Source: Vicinamibacteria bacterium
Lineage (GTDB): Bacteria; Acidobacteriota; Vicinamibacteria; Fen-336
Direction of reading: 5' to 3'
DNA: 46,021 nucleotides
Assembly: GCA_035570235.1 (NCBI GenBank)
Contig: DATMML010000025.1
Span: 1-46,021 of the forward strand
The notes beneath the pieces were generated by a model. That model ran no database searches and was not told the origin of the DNA. It worked only from the letters and a program-made list of their open reading frames with translations. Positions 44,153-46,021 of this stretch are shown here, one piece after another; within the stretch, counting starts at the first letter, position 1, and each line of letters begins with the position of its first letter. Made by a program: the position numbers and the translations under genes.

Positions 44153-45088
44153 ATGGACATCGTTCTGCGGAAAAACGTTGGCGTCCCCTTGAGCGAGCAA
44201 ATAACGGCGCAGATCGAGCTTAAGATCCTTGCTGGAGATCTCAAGGCGGGTGAGCGCCTTCCCAGCGTTCGTGCCCATGCGCGGCGACTGAAAGTCCACT
44301 CGAACACGGTCTCTGCTGCATACCGGCTGCTTGAAGACCGGGGCCTATTGGAAATGCGCCGCGGGTCCGGCGTTTTTGTCCACCTCCCGGGCCCCCGGAA
44401 AGTCCAGGACGCTCGAAGCCTCGACGAGATGATTCGTCTAGGACTATACATTGCACTCCAACGTCATTCGGGAGCCGAAGTGCGCGCCGCCGTCTTGCGA
44501 TGGCTGGCTGGTACACCGCCGTCTCGCGTCGTCGTCGTTGATCCAGCGCCCGAAATGGGAGAGTTGCTTGCCCGTGAACTCTCAGGTGCCCTCAGGATTC
44601 GGGCGAGTGCGTGCTCTGTTGCTGAGCTGGAAGAACATCCGGAACTGCTCGGGGGCGCCCTGGGCGTCGCGCTGCCGTATCACCTTGAAAGGGTCCGGAA
44701 ATTGGTACCTGGCGCACCCGTCGAGAGCGTTTCCTTGGAGGTCTCCGCTAAGGACCGCCAGGCGATTCTCGAGCTGCCTGCAGGAGCCATCATCTTGCTC
44801 GTATCGCATTCGCCCGACGTCTTGCACTTGGCCCCTGGCTTTGTCGCGAGTCTAAGGGGTGACGAACTCTTGTTGGAGACACGGCTCGTGAGGGCGAGCC
44901 GCGAGTGGAAGCGACTGCTGGCGGCGGCGGACTTCGTGTTCGCCGACGTGATCGCCTTCTCCAAAGTAGAGCGAGTGCGCTCGCGGCGGCTGCGGGAAGT
45001 TCGCTTCTTGGCTGAATCGTCCGTGGACCACCTACGGTCATCCCTCAGCGTCGTGGTGCCGAGCCCACGCGGCAGTTCACGACGCTAG
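44153..45088 (+). CDS. GntR-family transcriptional regulator with unrecognised C-terminal domain
   Basis: The product is 311 residues from ATG 44153. Residues 1-75 are a GntR winged helix (VPLSEQITAQIELKILAGDLKAGERLPSVRAHARRLKVHSNTVSAAYRLLEDRGLLEMRRGSGVFV), of the YtrA/MocR-like type. Residues 90-311 are alpha/beta (VVVVDPAPEMGELLARELS, LGVALPYHLERVRKL, AIILLVSHSPDVLHLAPGFV, DFVFADVIAFSKV). That part is too short for the MocR aminotransferase domain, and no PLP Lys motif is seen. It recalls a periplasmic-binding-like sensor. A CATAAT lies at 44140-44145, only seven bases before the start, and there is no RBS, so a leaderless message is possible. The target is unknown. Confidence 0.82.
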   Translation: MDIVLRKNVGVPLSEQITAQIELKILAGDLKAGERLPSVRAHARRLKVHSNTVSAAYRLLEDRGLLEMRRGSGVFVHLPGPRKVQDARSLDEMIRLGLYIALQRHSGAEVRAAVLRWLAGTPPSRVVVVDPAPEMGELLARELSGALRIRASACSVAELEEHPELLGGALGVALPYHLERVRKLVPGAPVESVSLEVSAKDRQAILELPAGAIILLVSHSPDVLHLAPGFVASLRGDELLLETRLVRASREWKRLLAAADFVFADVIAFSKVERVRSRRLREVRFLAESSVDHLRSSLSVVVPSPRGSSRR

Positions 45089-45143
45089 TCCCAGCCCTAG
45101 CCTCGGATATCGCGATGGGATGGCGATTAAGCCTTTGAGGCGT

Positions 45144-45181
45144 CGAAGGCGCAGTGAAGTGTGTGACTGCGCGGGACTTCG
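45144..45181. other. Long hairpin between convergent GntR and UbiA genes
   Basis: GCGCAGT (45149-45155) pairs perfectly with ACTGCGC (45166-45172), and outer CGAAG (45144-45148) with CTTCG (45177-45181), with a four-base bulge. This makes a 12-base-pair stem in a 153-base convergent gap. No T-run follows, so it is terminator-like at best. Confidence 0.35.
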
Positions 45182-45241
45182 AGTGGAACCCCGCCTGGGG
45201 AGCGTTCGCAACTGACGTCTCCGTGCTGTCCTCGAGGATGA

Positions 45242-46021
45242 TCACTCGGAGAATCCCGGTGCGGGTGGTTTCACCTGCCGGCGAGAGGTCAGGTTCGATC
45301 CGGCCGACGAGCCGGGCGCCATCAAAACGGCCACCAGCATGGCCACTCCGATAGTCGCATAGATCGCGCGATAGCGCGCTTGCAGCCGGCGCATGCCCTC
45401 GAAGCTGAGGCCGTCGGAAACGGCTTTCAGCGACCAATAGAGGTGCAGGGGACAGAGAAGGGCGAGGCTCGCGAGCCAGCCCGGGATGATGGCACTGGCG
45501 GCGAGCAAGGCCAGTTGAGCGTAGGAAAGGATGAAGAGGAGGAGGCCGGCAATGAAAGTCGGCGTCTTCCCGAAGCGTACGGCGTTGGTCTTGATCCCAT
45601 TGCGAACGTCGCCGTCGAAATCTCGCACTTCCTGATTGAGGTGCCCGGCTGCGAACACCAAGCCGAAGAAGAGAGCGAGACGCACGCTAGGCCCGTTGAT
45701 GACCCCGAAGACCGAGAAGCCGAGCAGGAAATGGAGAATGCCCCCACCGAGGTGGAGGATCGAGCCGAGGATAGGGACGCCCTTACCCGGCGACCGCGGT
45801 CGAGAGTAAACAAAGCTGAGGACGGCGATGGAGGTGGCGAGCACCAGCGGTGGCTCCCCGAGCAAGCTGAACAGTGCGAGGCTGAGAGCGAGCAAGGCGA
45901 TCCACAACCACCGAATTGCACTGCGACTGATGCCTTTAGTCGCAAAGACACCTGCGACTCTGCTGGGATCGTTGAGGTCGGTGTCGGCCCCCGCCCAGTC
46001 GTTGAGCACAAAGATGTGCGC
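45242..46021 (-). CDS. UbiA-family prenyltransferase, truncated at the window end
   Basis: The frame runs off the right edge, and 259 residues are visible, beginning AHIFVLNDWAGADTDLNDP. This contains the first Asp-rich motif (NDxxxxDxD) near the usual position, so some 50 residues are missing. The second Asp motif is EVRDFDGDVRNGIKTNAVRFG. About seven membrane helices follow the family pattern. UbiA enzymes transfer prenyl groups to aromatic or lipid acceptors in the inner membrane, for quinones, chlorophyll, heme O or archaeal-type lipids. The acceptor cannot be told here. The tail (SSAGSNLTSRRQVKPPAPGFSE) is soluble. Confidence 0.85.
   Translation of the reverse strand, partial: AHIFVLNDWAGADTDLNDPSRVAGVFATKGISRSAIRWLWIALLALSLALFSLLGEPPLVLATSIAVLSFVYSRPRSPGKGVPILGSILHLGGGILHFLLGFSVFGVINGPSVRLALFFGLVFAAGHLNQEVRDFDGDVRNGIKTNAVRFGKTPTFIAGLLLFILSYAQLALLAASAIIPGWLASLALLCPLHLYWSLKAVSDGLSFEGMRRLQARYRAIYATIGVAMLVAVLMAPGSSAGSNLTSRRQVKPPAPGFSE

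Noticed and set aside
45288-45306. GGTTCGATCC, a T-loop-like string
   Set aside because: It lies inside the UbiA coding region and no cloverleaf can be drawn around it.
1-46021. Mobile element, prophage, CRISPR array or defence island
   Set aside because: No transposase, integrase, terminal repeats, spaced direct repeats or known defence genes were found in the window.

Overview
This is a GC-rich bacterial chromosomal window. The gene content points to Acidobacteriota, most likely a soil member of the Vicinamibacteria/Thermoanaerobaculia type. Markers for that are an Oar-like TonB-dependent receptor with an N-terminal carboxypeptidase-regulatory-like domain, an OmpR-type winged-helix protein fused through one membrane helix to a TolB-like propeller, sulfatase-like proteins fused to TPRs, and many exported peptidases and amidohydrolases. 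The lineage is inferred from gene families only. I saw no rRNA, tRNA, CRISPR array, insertion sequence or phage gene, so the window reads as ordinary chromosome.

Layout. 1-59: the first 19 codons of a probable glutamine synthetase (minus). 360-1868: Tat-exported M20-family protein with altered metal ligands. 1972-7506: a small membrane protein, two paralogous Fis-like HTH proteins (both minus) and, between them, a methyltransferase (minus) divergent from a plus-strand GlxA-type regulator / secreted DJ-1-TPR protein / ABM-domain protein cluster. A perfect A/T-rich palindrome lies between the divergent starts. 7688-12843: winged-helix/propeller sensor divergent from a 916-residue protein with two cyclic-nucleotide-binding domains. 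13067-16166: DUF4010/MgtC-like membrane protein and a Tat-exported M24 (pita-bread) protein with degenerate metal ligands. 16629-19571: TonB receptor with a clear intrinsic terminator.

19833-24263: two tail-to-tail sulfatase-like/TPR proteins, both with Thr where sulfatases carry the formylglycine Cys. 24427-27712: a lipoprotein substrate-binding protein followed one base later by an NtrY-like sensor kinase, with no transporter genes. 28114-29912: an unknown polytopic membrane protein and an unknown exported protein. 30255-36952: GH5 glycosidase, metal-dependent amidohydrolase, small membrane protein, MetE-like protein and S9 peptidase. 37149-43942: GH99-like lipoprotein, a subtilisin-like protease with Glu at the expected His position, a membrane-anchored PHP-domain protein and a small lipoprotein. 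44153-end: a GntR regulator with an unrecognised C-terminal domain and a truncated UbiA prenyltransferase.

Together the genes describe a heterotroph that secretes peptidases and glycosidases, takes up products through a TonB receptor, and senses its surroundings through envelope-spanning regulators. No single known pathway links them. The best leads for something undescribed are the binding-protein/kinase pair, the duplicated TPR-cNBD protein, the regulator/secreted DJ-1 pair with its palindromic operator, and the set of exported enzyme folds whose key residues are substituted.
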